A stretch of 64,000 bases of DNA from Tumebacillus avium (GCF_002162355.1 NZ_CP021434.1:4518001-4582000); one strand, 5' to 3'; positions 17,019-24,890 are shown, counted from the stretch's first letter. The notes: generated by a model not told the origin, from the sequence alone. Program-made: numbers and translations.

Positions 17019-17111
17019 CGTTGTCACGCTCCCTGTCATGGCATTACGAATTACCATTTTAGCCACAGGATAGCATGAATAAACGATGAACCGTTTCTTT
17101 TTTGCACAAAA

Positions 17112-17645
17112 CTAGTTCAGGACTTTTTTGAACAGTTTGTCAATCTCTTCATTAAAGAGTGGTCCTTGCACCATCTGCACGACCTTGCCTTCGCTGTCGA
17201 TCAAAAAGGAGGTCGGGATGACCAGCACATGATATTTGTCGGCGACTTTGCCTTCCTCATCCAGCACGTTCGGGAACTCGACCCGAAACTTTTTCAAAAA
17301 CGCTTCCGATACGGACGGCGAATCCTGATCGGCAAGGTTTACACCAAAGAACTGCACCTTGTCGTGATACAACTCCGCCGAATCGGCGAGATCTTCCATC
17401 TCCATCCGGCACGGGGTACACCACGACGCCCAGAAATTGAGCAGCACCGGCTTGCCGCGAAACTCGCTCAGCTTGTGTTTGTTTCCTTGATAATCGACCA
17501 GTTCAAAATCGGGCGCGTATTGCCCGGCTTTGATCCCGATCGCCGCTTGCGCTTCCTCCGCTCCTGCCGTTACCGGAACGCCTGTCACCCACAGCAGTGA
17601 CAGCAGACTCAGCAGCAAAAAGGTGCGCTTCCCACCTTTCGTCAC
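17112..17645 (-). CDS. ResA-like thiol-disulfide oxidoreductase
   Basis: A membrane-anchored or secreted thioredoxin-like protein. A signal segment (about residues 5-30) is followed by an AhpC/TSA-Redoxin domain with the active site FWASWCTPCRMEME and the cis-proline in VIPTSFLID. ResA proteins keep cytochrome c apoprotein thiols reduced; this one may serve cytochrome maturation or spore coat/cortex thiol handling, as no cytochrome gene is nearby. GTG at 17645 is chosen because AAAGGAG is nine bases upstream; the ATG at 17651 lies only three bases from it. Confidence 0.85.
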   Translation of the reverse strand: MTKGGKRTFLLLSLLSLLWVTGVPVTAGAEEAQAAIGIKAGQYAPDFELVDYQGNKHKLSEFRGKPVLLNFWASWCTPCRMEMEDLADSAELYHDKVQFFGVNLADQDSPSVSEAFLKKFRVEFPNVLDEEGKVADKYHVLVIPTSFLIDSEGKVVQMVQGPLFNEEIDKLFKKVLN

Positions 17646-17714
17646 ATGCATCCGCTCCTTTCCAGTCTTCTCAGGAACAGGATGCCCAAACAAAAGGAAG
17701 AAAACGCACCGACT

Positions 17715-18743
17715 TCAGCTGCCGTCCCTGGCGAGGGCGCGATGCAGCAAGATCTGCACCGGCTGCGAGATTACTTCATAACTGCCGACCACAAACCCAT
17801 GCGGCCTGACGCCGCCCGACCGCCCCTGCAGCTCCAGCAAAAACTCGCCAACTGCAGCCGGCAGCCGGTCCTGGCGGGTCAAAAGCAGCGGGATCTCCCG
17901 ACCCCGGTTGGACAAGGCGGCCGCCGCCGCGCCAAACGCCCACTGATCGGCCGGCACCAGCGCCAGTCCCCGGCCGCTCTGTTCCTTTCTGCCAAATCCA
18001 AACTTGACCTTGCCTTTGCGCAGCTTTGCCAGCTCCACCGATGTCTCGTAGCCGTCCCGGCCGCCGATCCACGCTTCGATCTTCGAACCCAGCTTCCGCA
18101 CCTCGCTGCCAAGCGTCGGCGGCAGGTAAGATTCTGGTGCGGCGACGATCAGCTTCTGACGAGGGTGGCTGCGCAAAAAACGGATCGCCATATCGGACAG
18201 ACCCCGCTCCGATGCAAAGAGGACCGGCGCCCCGGTCGCTGCGGCGAAGCTTCCGGCAGCAATCCCGCCGCCCAGCGGATCGGCAGACACCAGCAAAGCA
18301 TGGCCGCTGCCGGTGAGCGGTTCAAACGCGGCGATCTTGCCCACCGTGTCCCATTGGTCATGTCCGATCAGATGCGCCGCCGAAAAGCCGAGCTCCGCGA
18401 GCTGGTGCAAAACGTTTGCATGCATCGCGCCCAGCACGATCACCTGTCCAGGCAACCCCTTGCCCTGCGGCGACAGGCGGATCAGTTCGCGGGACACGCT
18501 CTCTTCCAACTGCTCCCCTTCCGTATAGAGCAGGACCGCATCGAACGGGCGGTGCAAAAGACGTGCGGCGGCGAGCGCCAACGGGTAGGAATCGGGACGC
18601 GCGAGCAGCACGGCGTTGGGCCGCCTGGCCGGAAAAACGGTTTGGGCGATGCCAATCGCCGCGCTGACCGGATCGTTGCACAAGATGCGTGTGGTGAAAG
18701 TTGTCGAAACTTGTTGTAAAATAGGATGCCAACGTTCGTTCAC
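17715..18743 (-). CDS. Cell-wall-binding-repeat-2-like protein without signal peptide
   Basis: A 342-residue protein resembling the cell wall binding repeat 2 family (PF04122). Repeating features are NAVLLARPDSYPLALAAARLL and WIGGRDGYETSVELAKL, which look like the ARGDxFPDALAA and GGKDRYETSVEIA motifs of those repeats. No signal peptide or transmembrane segment is visible, so it may act in the cytoplasm. It is upstream of the resA-like gene on the same strand with a 69-base gap. The function is unknown; the family call rests on pattern similarity. Confidence 0.55.
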   Translation of the reverse strand: MNERWHPILQQVSTTFTTRILCNDPVSAAIGIAQTVFPARRPNAVLLARPDSYPLALAAARLLHRPFDAVLLYTEGEQLEESVSRELIRLSPQGKGLPGQVIVLGAMHANVLHQLAELGFSAAHLIGHDQWDTVGKIAAFEPLTGSGHALLVSADPLGGGIAAGSFAAATGAPVLFASERGLSDMAIRFLRSHPRQKLIVAAPESYLPPTLGSEVRKLGSKIEAWIGGRDGYETSVELAKLRKGKVKFGFGRKEQSGRGLALVPADQWAFGAAAAALSNRGREIPLLLTRQDRLPAAVGEFLLELQGRSGGVRPHGFVVGSYEVISQPVQILLHRALARDGS

Positions 18744-18823
18744 CAGAAGCCCCCTTTCCGGGCAGTCGGTTCGTCGTTACACATTCTATTCACAATTTAT
18801 GCAGTGAATTTGGGACTATTGAC

Positions 18824-18852
18824 TAGACAGTTAACGTTGCAGATGGTATATT
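18824..18852 (+). promoter_or_regulatory. Candidate sigma-A promoter of the HTH-TPR regulator
   Basis: TAGACA (18824-18829) and TATATT (18847-18852) are 17 bases apart. It would give a leader of about 140 bases before the start codon at 19002. Other -10-like sequences in the leader (for example TACAAT at 18947) have poorer -35 partners. Confidence 0.5.
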
Positions 18853-19001
18853 GTTCAGGAAATATGTATAAGCTGTATAACATTTAAGTCGTGATTTTCT
18901 TTCACGAATTGACTTCAGCGGTATTCCTTTCTTTTGTACGCTGTAGTACAATAAAGAGGAAAATAAAGATTAATTTAGCTTTAGGGTGGGAGGGAACCCA
19001 A

Positions 19002-20294
19002 ATGCCTACATCTTTAGGACAAAAAATCAAAGAACTTCGAATCATGAAGGGTCTCACTCAAAGTGACCTTGGCTCCGGCATGGTCACCCCGAGTATGATT
19101 TCGCAGATCGAAGCGGACAAAGCCAATCCATCTCATAAATTGCTCTGCGCCATCGCAGAAAAGCTTGAGACTTCGGTGGACTACTTCTTGTCTGACATGC
19201 AAACCAAGCTCGAACAAACGAGCACTTACAAGCTGGCCAAAGCGTACATGGAATCGGTGGAATACGACAAAGCAATCTCGCTGCTTGAAGAACTCCTCGA
19301 CAATCCGGCGCCGCACCTGCAGCTGACCAACATATCGTTCGACCTGGCAAACTGCTACCTGCATGTGGAGCAGTTTGAACGTGCAACCGAACTCTTTGAA
19401 GACGTTCTGGACAGCGCGATCCGCTCCGGCGAACACAACATCGCAGTGCTTGCGCTGAACAAGCTGGGCGTGATCCAACTGCGCAAAGAAAACCTGCTGC
19501 TCGCTCAATTCCACTGGAAGAAAGCGTACCAGGTGCTGTCCCGCACCGAGGGCATCGACGTGTCGACGAAAGCATTCGTCATCACCAACCTCGGGATGGT
19601 TAACTTGAAACTCGGTGAGTATAACGATGCACTTAAATATTACACCGAATCCTACCACCTGCTGCAAGGTACTAATTACCTAAAATTAATTGGGGAAACT
19701 TACAACGGTTTGGGACACGCAAATAAAGAGTTGAAAAACTACAAAAAAGCCGTTGAACATACACAAGATGCGATTGCAATTTTCAAGTCTTTGAACTTGA
19801 TTAAAGCTTCTTACGACTGCAAAGTCAACCTCGCGATGATCAAAGGCGACGAAGGTCGAGTGGAAGATGCGCTGGCGCTGCTGGAAGAATGCATGGAAGG
19901 CTTCTCCAAGCACGGCAACGACTTCGACAACGCCAACGTGAACAGCGAGATCGCGCGTCTGCTCCTGAAGGAAAGCCGCTTCAAAGATGCAGAATCACAC
20001 TGCAAGCAAGCGTTGGAACTGCTCGAGCCGGGCATCCGCGAGACCGCTTTCGTGTTCCGCACCTTGGCGGAAGTAGAACTGGGCTTGGAAGAGTTTGACT
20101 CTGCGATCGAGTTCGCTGAAAAAGCGATCGAACTGTTCCAGCAGTTCGATATGATCGGCCAAATCACCAAGACCTACGCCCTGCTTGGCGAGATCTACAA
20201 GTCCCGCGGCGACTTCCTGGCTGCGACCGAGTCTCTGCAAAAGATGCAGAGCATCGTCGAGTCGAACCTGCGCGAACGCGTACTGATCATGTAA
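19002..20294 (+). CDS. XRE-family regulator with TPR repeats
   Basis: A 430-residue protein with an N-terminal helix-turn-helix of the Xre type (residues 4-60, IKELRIMKGLTQSDLG ... PSMISQIEADKANPS) and tetratricopeptide repeats over about 75-420 (for example AFVITNLGMVNLKLGEYNDA and YNGLGHANKELKNYKKAVEH). The layout is that of RRNPP regulators such as PlcR and Rap-related proteins, which often bind signalling peptides, but no peptide gene is seen next to it. The ATG at 19002 has a GGGAGG site; the frame is open upstream but has no better start. Confidence 0.82.
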   Translation: MPTSLGQKIKELRIMKGLTQSDLGSGMVTPSMISQIEADKANPSHKLLCAIAEKLETSVDYFLSDMQTKLEQTSTYKLAKAYMESVEYDKAISLLEELLDNPAPHLQLTNISFDLANCYLHVEQFERATELFEDVLDSAIRSGEHNIAVLALNKLGVIQLRKENLLLAQFHWKKAYQVLSRTEGIDVSTKAFVITNLGMVNLKLGEYNDALKYYTESYHLLQGTNYLKLIGETYNGLGHANKELKNYKKAVEHTQDAIAIFKSLNLIKASYDCKVNLAMIKGDEGRVEDALALLEECMEGFSKHGNDFDNANVNSEIARLLLKESRFKDAESHCKQALELLEPGIRETAFVFRTLAEVELGLEEFDSAIEFAEKAIELFQQFDMIGQITKTYALLGEIYKSRGDFLAATESLQKMQSIVESNLRERVLIM

Positions 20295-20313
20295 CAAGAT
20301 CACGAAAAATGTT

Positions 20314-20350
20314 GAACCCCTGTTTCTTTATGAGAGACAGGGGTTCTTTT
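20314..20350 (+). terminator. Terminator of the HTH-TPR regulator
   Basis: The stem GAACCCCTGT/ACAGGGGTTC with a 13-base loop is followed by TTTT, 20 bases after the stop codon. Confidence 0.8.
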
Positions 20351-20376
20351 ATGACTACTTTCGGATAATCAGTAAA

Positions 20377-21171
20377 TTACGGCAATTCAAGACGTGCCAC
20401 CAGCGGGTAATGATCGGACGCTGCACTCTGCACGGTAAACACATTTCCGACTGAAAACTCCTTGGAGACGAGGATCGAGTCGATCTGCTTGCCGGCGGCC
20501 GGCAAGGTCACCAGCGGCACACGGGACACGTGTTGCAGCTCCTGAGTCCAAGGGCCCAGCTCATCGCTGTCAGGTGTCGTATTAAAGTCCCCCATGACGA
20601 TCAAGGGCAGTCCCACGCCGGAAAATTCCTGTTGCAGCAAGTTTACGTGTCCGATGCGCTCGTCATGGTTGAGGCCCAAATGCGTCACCGCCACGGCAAC
20701 TTGCCGCCCGTGGATGTTTAAGGTGGCGAGGAGTGCGGAACGATTTTCTTTCTCCGAGGAGAGCGGGATCTGTTTGACCGCTTCGATCGGGTATTTGGAG
20801 AGCAGCAGGTTGCCGTATTCGAACGGCCCGATCTTCAGCGCCGGTGCAAAGCGGTATTCCAGCCCCAGCGCCTCGCCGATCGCTTTGGCCTGATCTTGCA
20901 GCCCGGAGCGCGGGGAGAAACGTTCCACCTCCTGCAGGCCGATGATGTCCGCTTCCAGCTCTTTCAGTTCATCGATCGTCCGCTCCAGGTCGAGATCGCC
21001 CTGGGCGCTTTTTCCGATATGAATGTTGTAGGTAACCGCTTTCAGAGAGATCGCGCCGCTGTGGAGATCCTGACTCGGAAACGTCCCCTGCCCTTCGACA
21101 CCGACTTTATTTGAAAACAGCACCAAGATCCCGACAGCAACCAACGTGAGTTTCTTCCAAAAGCGTTTCAT
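20377..21171 (-). CDS. Exported endonuclease/exonuclease/phosphatase family protein
   Basis: A 264-residue metal-dependent phosphoesterase. After a signal peptide (about residues 1-28) come family motifs VTYNIHIGKS, IIGLQEVERFSPRSG with the metal-binding glutamate, VTHLGLNHDERI, VMGDFNTTPDSDELGPW and the closing SDHYPLVARLEL with the catalytic Asp-His. The substrate could be nucleic acid, a phospholipid headgroup or a phosphoinositide-like molecule; sequence alone does not tell. It stands alone between the TPR regulator and the tRNA cluster. Confidence 0.82.
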   Translation of the reverse strand: MKRFWKKLTLVAVGILVLFSNKVGVEGQGTFPSQDLHSGAISLKAVTYNIHIGKSAQGDLDLERTIDELKELEADIIGLQEVERFSPRSGLQDQAKAIGEALGLEYRFAPALKIGPFEYGNLLLSKYPIEAVKQIPLSSEKENRSALLATLNIHGRQVAVAVTHLGLNHDERIGHVNLLQQEFSGVGLPLIVMGDFNTTPDSDELGPWTQELQHVSRVPLVTLPAAGKQIDSILVSKEFSVGNVFTVQSAASDHYPLVARLELP

Positions 21172-21240
21172 CTCCCCAGCCCCCTCTGCAAGTTACCAAC
21201 TTGTCCAATTTATTAAAATTATCAGATTATTTTAGTTTTG

Positions 21241-21274
21241 AAAAAAGGCACCCCGCAATCTCTGCGAGATGCCC
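21241..21274 (-). terminator. Terminator of the tRNA operon
   Basis: On the minus strand GGCATCTCGCA pairs with TGCGGGGTGCC with G-U pairs, followed by TTTTTT. It comes 14 bases after the last tRNA gene. Confidence 0.8.
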
Positions 21275-21287
21275 TCTCATTTGCTTG

Positions 21288-21362
21288 TGGAGCGGAAGAC
21301 GGGATTCGAACCCGCGACCCTCGCCTTGGCAAGGCGATGCTCTACCCCTGAGCCACTTCCGC
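21288..21362 (-). tRNA. tRNA-Gly (GCC)
   Basis: A 75-base cloverleaf with CCA encoded. Acceptor stem GCGGAAG/CTTCCGC, anticodon loop with GCC, T loop TTCGAAT. It is the last gene of the eight-gene cluster and is preceded by two copies of a structured repeat. Confidence 0.95.
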
Positions 21363-21419
21363 ATACAGGATGTATGCGTCCCACGTTGCGACAGGACGTC
21401 GCGTTCTTAGTGGGGCTAC
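21363..21419 (-). repeat. Structured repeat element, copy A
   Basis: Read on the minus strand this holds two nested parts: CCCAC-TAAGAAC-GCGAC-GTCCT-GTCGC-AAC-GTGGG, which folds as an outer and an inner 5-bp stem, then a hairpin ATAC-ATCCT-GTAT. The 43-base core (21377-21419) is identical to copy B at 21423-21465. The 3' hairpin abuts tRNA-Gly and can borrow its first two bases. A diverged copy with compensatory changes lies at 24834-24890. Confidence 0.75.
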
Positions 21420-21422
21420 CAT

Positions 21423-21465
21423 CGTCCCACGTTGCGACAGGACGTCGCGTTCTTAGTGGGGCTAC
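21423..21465 (-). repeat. Structured repeat element, copy B
   Basis: Exact 43-base copy of 21377-21419, with a period of 46 bases. The second small hairpin is missing in this copy. It lies between tRNA-Thr and tRNA-Gly inside the presumed tRNA transcript. Confidence 0.75.
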
Positions 21466-21475
21466 ATTTAAAAAA

Positions 21476-21551
21476 TGGTGCCTTTTACCGGAATCGAACC
21501 GATGACCTCATCCTTACCATGGATGCGCTCTACCTACTGAGCTAAAAAGGC
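21476..21551 (-). tRNA. tRNA-Thr (GGT)
   Basis: A 76-base cloverleaf with CCA encoded. Anticodon stem CATCC/GGATG encloses ATGGTAA with anticodon GGT; T loop TTCGATT; acceptor stem GCCTTTT paired with AAAAGGC. Confidence 0.95.
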
Positions 21552-21556
21552 GTGTA

Positions 21557-21632
21557 TGGCTCCTCAAACAGGACTCGAACCTGTGACCATCCGATTAACA
21601 GTCGGGCGCTCTACCAACTGAGCTATTGAGGA
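21557..21632 (-). tRNA. tRNA-Asn (GTT)
   Basis: A 76-base cloverleaf with CCA encoded. Acceptor stem TCCTCAA/TTGAGGA, anticodon loop CTGTTAA with GTT, T arm ACAGG-TTCGAGT-CCTGT. Confidence 0.95.
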
Positions 21633-21636
21633 ACAA

Positions 21637-21712
21637 TGGTGGAGATAAGCGGATTCGAACCGCTGACCCCCTGCTTGCAAGGCAGGTGCTCTACCAACTG
21701 AGCTATACCCCC
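21637..21712 (-). tRNA. tRNA-Ala (TGC)
   Basis: A 76-base cloverleaf with CCA encoded. Anticodon stem CCTGC/GCAGG encloses CTTGCAA with anticodon TGC. The acceptor stem GGGGGTA/TATCTCC has two G-U pairs, including the G3-U70 pair that marks alanine tRNA. Confidence 0.95.
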
Positions 21713-21731
21713 GCTGGACTGGTTGTCCAAG

Positions 21732-21808
21732 TGGTGCCGAAGGTGGGACTCGAACCCACAAAATCACGATTTTGAGTCGCGCACGTATGCCAATTCCATC
21801 ACTTCGGC
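21732..21808 (-). tRNA. tRNA-Leu-like (CAA) with a short variable loop
   Basis: A 77-base cloverleaf with CCA encoded. Acceptor stem GCCGAAG/CTTCGGC, discriminator A, D loop GAATTGGCATA, anticodon stem CGCGA/TCGTG around CTCAAAA (anticodon CAA) and T arm GTGGG-TTCGAGT-CCCAC. The body and anticodon are those of a bacterial leucine tRNA, but the variable region is only ATTTT (5 bases) instead of the long arm of class II leucine tRNAs. It may be a working short-arm variant or a decayed gene. Confidence 0.8.
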
Positions 21809-21815
21809 AAGAAAA

Positions 21816-21899
21816 TGGTGGAGAGAGAAGGATTCGAACCTTCGAAGCTTTCGCAACGGATTTACAGTCCGCCCCATTTGGCCACTTTGGTATCTCTCC
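21816..21899 (-). tRNA. tRNA-Tyr (GTA)
   Basis: An 84-base class II cloverleaf with CCA encoded. Acceptor stem GGAGAGA/TCTCTCC, anticodon loop CTGTAAA with GTA, and a normal long variable arm (about 14 bases), in contrast to the neighbouring tRNA-Leu. Confidence 0.95.
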
Positions 21900-21908
21900 A
21901 TATGAAGA

Positions 21909-21985
21909 TGGTAGCGGCGGAGGGACTTGAACCCCCGACCTACCGGGTATGAACCGGTCGCTCTAGCCAACTGAGCTACACCGCC
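21909..21985 (-). tRNA. tRNA-Met (CAT), elongator type
   Basis: A 77-base cloverleaf with CCA encoded. Anticodon stem ACCGG/CCGGT encloses TTCATAC with anticodon CAT. The acceptor end GGCGGTG pairs with CGCCGCT and resembles elongator methionine tRNA of bacilli; a lysidine-modified Ile tRNA is less likely. Confidence 0.9.
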
Positions 21986-22004
21986 ACGATGTGTGTAAAG
22001 TAAG

Positions 22005-22097
22005 TGGCGGAGAGAGGGGGATTCGAACCCCCGAGACGTTTTAGGCGCCTACACGATTTCCAATCGTGCTCCTTCGACCAAACTCGGACATCTCTCC
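22005..22097 (-). tRNA. tRNA-Ser (GGA)
   Basis: A 93-base class II cloverleaf with CCA encoded and discriminator G. Anticodon stem CACGA/TCGTG encloses TTGGAAA with anticodon GGA, and there is a long variable arm. It is the first gene of the cluster. Confidence 0.95.
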
Positions 22098-22148
22098 ACT
22101 TAATAAGTTTTCGTGTCAGGCGCGCTAGTAGCAGCGGCGACATGACTA

Positions 22149-22177
22149 AATATATCACGGGTCTCGTCCACACTCAA
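22149..22177 (-). promoter_or_regulatory. Sigma-A-type promoter of the tRNA operon
   Basis: TTGAGT (22177-22172) and TATATT (22154-22149) are 17 bases apart on the minus strand, about 50 bases upstream of tRNA-Ser. The remaining bases up to the copZ terminator hold no gene. Confidence 0.55.
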
Positions 22178-22266
22178 TCGTCAAATTCGGCAGAAATCAG
22201 ACAAATTATGCACAGGGAACTCAATTATCATTCACTATCTTGTCCGCACTACTTTTTTCGTATGCA

Positions 22267-22297
22267 TGAAAAAACCTCATCCCTAAGGATGAGGTTT
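22267..22297 (-). terminator. Terminator of the copA-copZ operon
   Basis: The 10-bp stem AACCTCATCC/GGATGAGGTT with a TAGG loop is followed on the minus strand by a run of T, six bases after the copZ stop. Confidence 0.88.
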
Positions 22298-22302
22298 GGA
22301 GT

Positions 22303-22506
22303 TTACACCACGTCGTACCCGGCGTCTTCGATCGCATCACGCATCTTGTTCAGATCGTATTTGTCCGAATCGTAGGTGACCGCCACGCGGCCCTCCTCCA
22401 AGTCGACGTCGACCGCAACCGCGCCGACTTCTTTCAATGCGCCTTCCACCGCGCTTTTGCAGTGTCCGCAAGACATGCCTTTGACATTAAACGTGAATGA
22501 AGTCAT
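22303..22506 (-). CDS. copZ: CopZ, copper chaperone
   Basis: A 67-residue heavy-metal-associated domain with the copper-binding motif GMSCGHCKSAVEGAL (cysteines near residues 13 and 16) and the beta-alpha-beta pattern ending DAIEDAGYDVV. It hands Cu(I) to the CopA ATPase. It lies 14 bases after copA in the same transcript and ends at a strong terminator. Confidence 0.93.
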   Translation of the reverse strand: MTSFTFNVKGMSCGHCKSAVEGALKEVGAVAVDVDLEEGRVAVTYDSDKYDLNKMRDAIEDAGYDVV

Positions 22507-22520
22507 CTTGGTGATCCTCC

Positions 22521-24722
22521 TTATTGTCCAGCGTCAATTTTGACGCGTTTTAACCGCAGTGCATTGGTGACGACCGACACCGAGCTGAACGCCATCGCTG
22601 CACCCGCCACCCACGGCAGGAGCAGACCCGATGCGGCAATCGGGATGCCGATCACGTTGTAGGCCAGCGCCCAGAACAGATTTTGCCGGATGTTGCGAAT
22701 GGTGGCGCGCGACAGGCGCACCGCTTTGGCTACACCTTCCAGCTCTGCCCCCATCAAGGTCACGTCGGCCGCTTCGATCGCCACATCGGCGCCGGTGCCA
22801 ACCGCAATCCCGACATCGGCCATCGCCAGGGCAGGCGCATCATTGATGCCGTCCCCGACCATCGCAACGACGTGGCCGGCGCTCTTGTAGCGTTTGACCG
22901 CGTTGGCCTTGTCTTCCGGCAGCACTTCCGCCTGCACCTCATCGACACCGACTTGGGCTGCGATCGCCTGCGCGGTTTTGCGGTTGTCACCGGTGATCAT
23001 CACCACTTTCAGGCCCAACGCTTTCAGTTCGGCAATCGCCGCTCTGGACGTTTCTTTGACGGTGTCGGCCACAGCGATCAGACCTGCGACCACTCCGTCT
23101 GCCGCGACGATCATCGCCGTCTTCCCGTCCCCTTCCAGACGCTCCAGCTCCGCTTCTGCCGGGCTGTAGTCGATGCCCGACTCCAACATCAGGCGGCGGG
23201 TGCCGATCAGCAGGAGACGGCCGTCTACGACGGCACGCACGCCGCGCCCGGTGATCGCTTCAAACTGCTCAGGGTCGTCCAGCGCGCCCTCCTCATCGAT
23301 GCCCGCCCGGACGATCGCCGTCGCCAGCGGATGTTCGGAATGCTTCTCGGCGCGTCCGGCCAGATGCAACAGCTCCGTTTCCGAGCGGAACGCATCGCCG
23401 AGCAGCACCGCATCGGTGACGGCCGGCTGCCCTTTGGTGATCGTGCCCGTCTTGTCGAGCAGGATCACGCTCACCTTTTGTAGGTTCTCCAGATGTTCGC
23501 CGCCTTTAAACAGAATTCCGTTTTCCGCACCCTTGCCTGTGCCAACCATGATCGAGGTCGGCGTGGCGAGACCCAAGGCGCACGGGCAGGCGATGACCAG
23601 CACAGCCGTTGCGTTCATCAGGGCCACCGTCAGCGCCTCATTAAAGCCGGCATCGACGAGGAAGAACCAGATCAGGAACGTCAAGAGCGCGATGCCGACG
23701 ACGATCGGGACGAAAATGCCGGAGATGACATCCGCCATGCGCTGGATCGGCGCTTTTGAGCCTTGCGCCTCTTCGACGACGCGGATGATCTGAGCCAGCG
23801 CCGTGTCTTTGCCGACCTTGTCGGCGGTGAAGCGCAGCGCGCCGTTTTTGTTCAGCGTGGCGCCAAAGACGGCGTCGCCCGGCTTTTTGTCGACCGGGAT
23901 CGATTCGCCGGTCAGCATCGACTCATCGACAGACGACAAGCCGTCGAGCACCGTGCCGTCGACCGGAATCTTTTCGCCCGGCCGCACCAGCACGACATCG
24001 CCTTGCACGACGTCTTCGATCTTCACTTCCACCTCACGACCGTCGCGCAGCACCGTCGCCGTTTTCGCCTGCAGGTTCATCAGCTTTTTGATCGCGTCTG
24101 ATGTGCGCGTCTTGGCGAGATGCTCGAAAATCTTGCCGAGCTGGATCAGCGTGATGATGATCACGCTCGTTTCGAAGTAGACGTGTTGTTCACCGCGCGC
24201 CATCATCCAAACGGAGTAAAAATAGGCGGCCGATGTGCCCAGCACCACCAGCACGTCCATGTTGGCGCTTTTGTTGCGCAGCGCCTTGAAGGCGCCGACA
24301 TAGAATCTGAAGCCGGCCACAAACTGAATCGGCGTGGCCAGGATCAGCTGCACCCACGGTTCCATCAGGAGTCCGGGCGCGATGTTGATGCCGATCATCG
24401 CCAGCATCCCGTGCAGGAACGGCAGCGACAGGACGGCGGAGAAGATAAACAGGCCGATCTGCCGTCGCCACGCTTTCTCGCCATCCTCCGGATTGGCTTC
24501 CTCCTCCATCGGGGCGGCTCCGTAACCAAGCTTCTCGATGCGTTTGATGATGTCTTGCGCCTGCAATTTATCTTCGTCAAAAGTGACGGTCGCGCGCTCC
24601 ATCGTCAAGTTGACGTTGGCCGCATCGACACCGTCCATTTTGCCCACGACTTTTTCAATCCGGGCGGAGCAGGCCGCACATGTCATGCCGGTCACTTGCA
24701 GCGTTACTTTTTGTTCGCTCAT
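22521..24722 (-). CDS. copA: CopA, copper-exporting P1B-type ATPase
   Basis: A 733-residue membrane pump that exports Cu(I). It has one N-terminal metal-binding domain ([15 protein letters not shown]), eight membrane segments, the TGES loop in MLTGESIPV, the intramembrane [11 protein letters not shown], the phosphorylation site [10 protein letters not shown], and the hinge [12 protein letters not shown]. The ATG at 24722 is preferred over the one at 24731, which is too near the GGGGGG ribosome-binding site. A CsoR-type operator overlaps the promoter-leader region, so copper induction is likely. Confidence 0.94.
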   Translation of the reverse strand: MSEQKVTLQVTGMTCAACSARIEKVVGKMDGVDAANVNLTMERATVTFDEDKLQAQDIIKRIEKLGYGAAPMEEEANPEDGEKAWRRQIGLFIFSAVLSLPFLHGMLAMIGINIAPGLLMEPWVQLILATPIQFVAGFRFYVGAFKALRNKSANMDVLVVLGTSAAYFYSVWMMARGEQHVYFETSVIIITLIQLGKIFEHLAKTRTSDAIKKLMNLQAKTATVLRDGREVEVKIEDVVQGDVVLVRPGEKIPVDGTVLDGLSSVDESMLTGESIPVDKKPGDAVFGATLNKNGALRFTADKVGKDTALAQIIRVVEEAQGSKAPIQRMADVISGIFVPIVVGIALLTFLIWFFLVDAGFNEALTVALMNATAVLVIACPCALGLATPTSIMVGTGKGAENGILFKGGEHLENLQKVSVILLDKTGTITKGQPAVTDAVLLGDAFRSETELLHLAGRAEKHSEHPLATAIVRAGIDEEGALDDPEQFEAITGRGVRAVVDGRLLLIGTRRLMLESGIDYSPAEAELERLEGDGKTAMIVAADGVVAGLIAVADTVKETSRAAIAELKALGLKVVMITGDNRKTAQAIAAQVGVDEVQAEVLPEDKANAVKRYKSAGHVVAMVGDGINDAPALAMADVGIAVGTGADVAIEAADVTLMGAELEGVAKAVRLSRATIRNIRQNLFWALAYNVIGIPIAASGLLLPWVAGAAMAFSSVSVVTNALRLKRVKIDAGQ

Positions 24723-24727
24723 CTGAA

Positions 24728-24747
24728 CCATACCCCCCTATGGTATG
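24728..24747. promoter_or_regulatory. CsoR-type operator before copA
   Basis: The near-palindrome CCATACCCCCCTATGG, flanked by ATAC/GTAT sequence, resembles the CsoR site of the B. subtilis copZA promoter. It lies just downstream of the -10 box and includes the copA ribosome-binding site, so bound repressor could block both steps. No csoR gene is in the window. Confidence 0.65.
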
Positions 24748-24748
24748 T

Positions 24749-24777
24749 ATCATATCCTTCTATGCAGAGATTGTCAA
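24749..24777 (-). promoter_or_regulatory. Sigma-A promoter of copA-copZ
   Basis: A consensus TTGACA (24777-24772) and TATGAT (24754-24749) are spaced by 17 bases on the minus strand, directly upstream of the CsoR-type operator. Confidence 0.82.
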
Positions 24778-24801
24778 CACGCGGCAAGCAGAAAAATAGA
24801 T

Positions 24802-24830
24802 AAAAAGCCAAGGAGAGTATCCCCTTGGCC
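24802..24830 (-). terminator. Terminator of the chemoreceptor gene
   Basis: GGCCAAGGGG-ATACT-CTCCTTGGC is followed by TTTTT on the minus strand. Between it and the chemoreceptor stop codon lies the structured repeat copy C. Confidence 0.82.
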
Positions 24831-24833
24831 TAC

Positions 24834-24890
24834 GTACAAGATGTACCGTATCCCGCGTTGTGACATGACGTCACGATCTTAGCGGGTTTC
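24834..24890 (-). repeat. Structured repeat element, copy C
   Basis: Minus strand: CCCGC-TAAGATC-GTGAC-GTCAT-GTCAC-AAC-GCGGG, then GTAC-ATCTT-GTAC. Compared with copies A and B, both arms of the outer stem change together (CCCAC/GTGGG to CCCGC/GCGGG), both arms of the inner stem change together (GCGAC/GTCGC to GTGAC/GTCAC), and the small hairpin also changes in step. The linkers TAAGA and AAC are kept. It starts three bases after the chemoreceptor stop codon. Confidence 0.75.

Noticed and set aside
21363..21465. Insertion sequence end or mobile element at the tRNA cluster
   Set aside because: No transposase frame, terminal inverted repeats or target duplication are present; the repeats fold as small nested stems instead.
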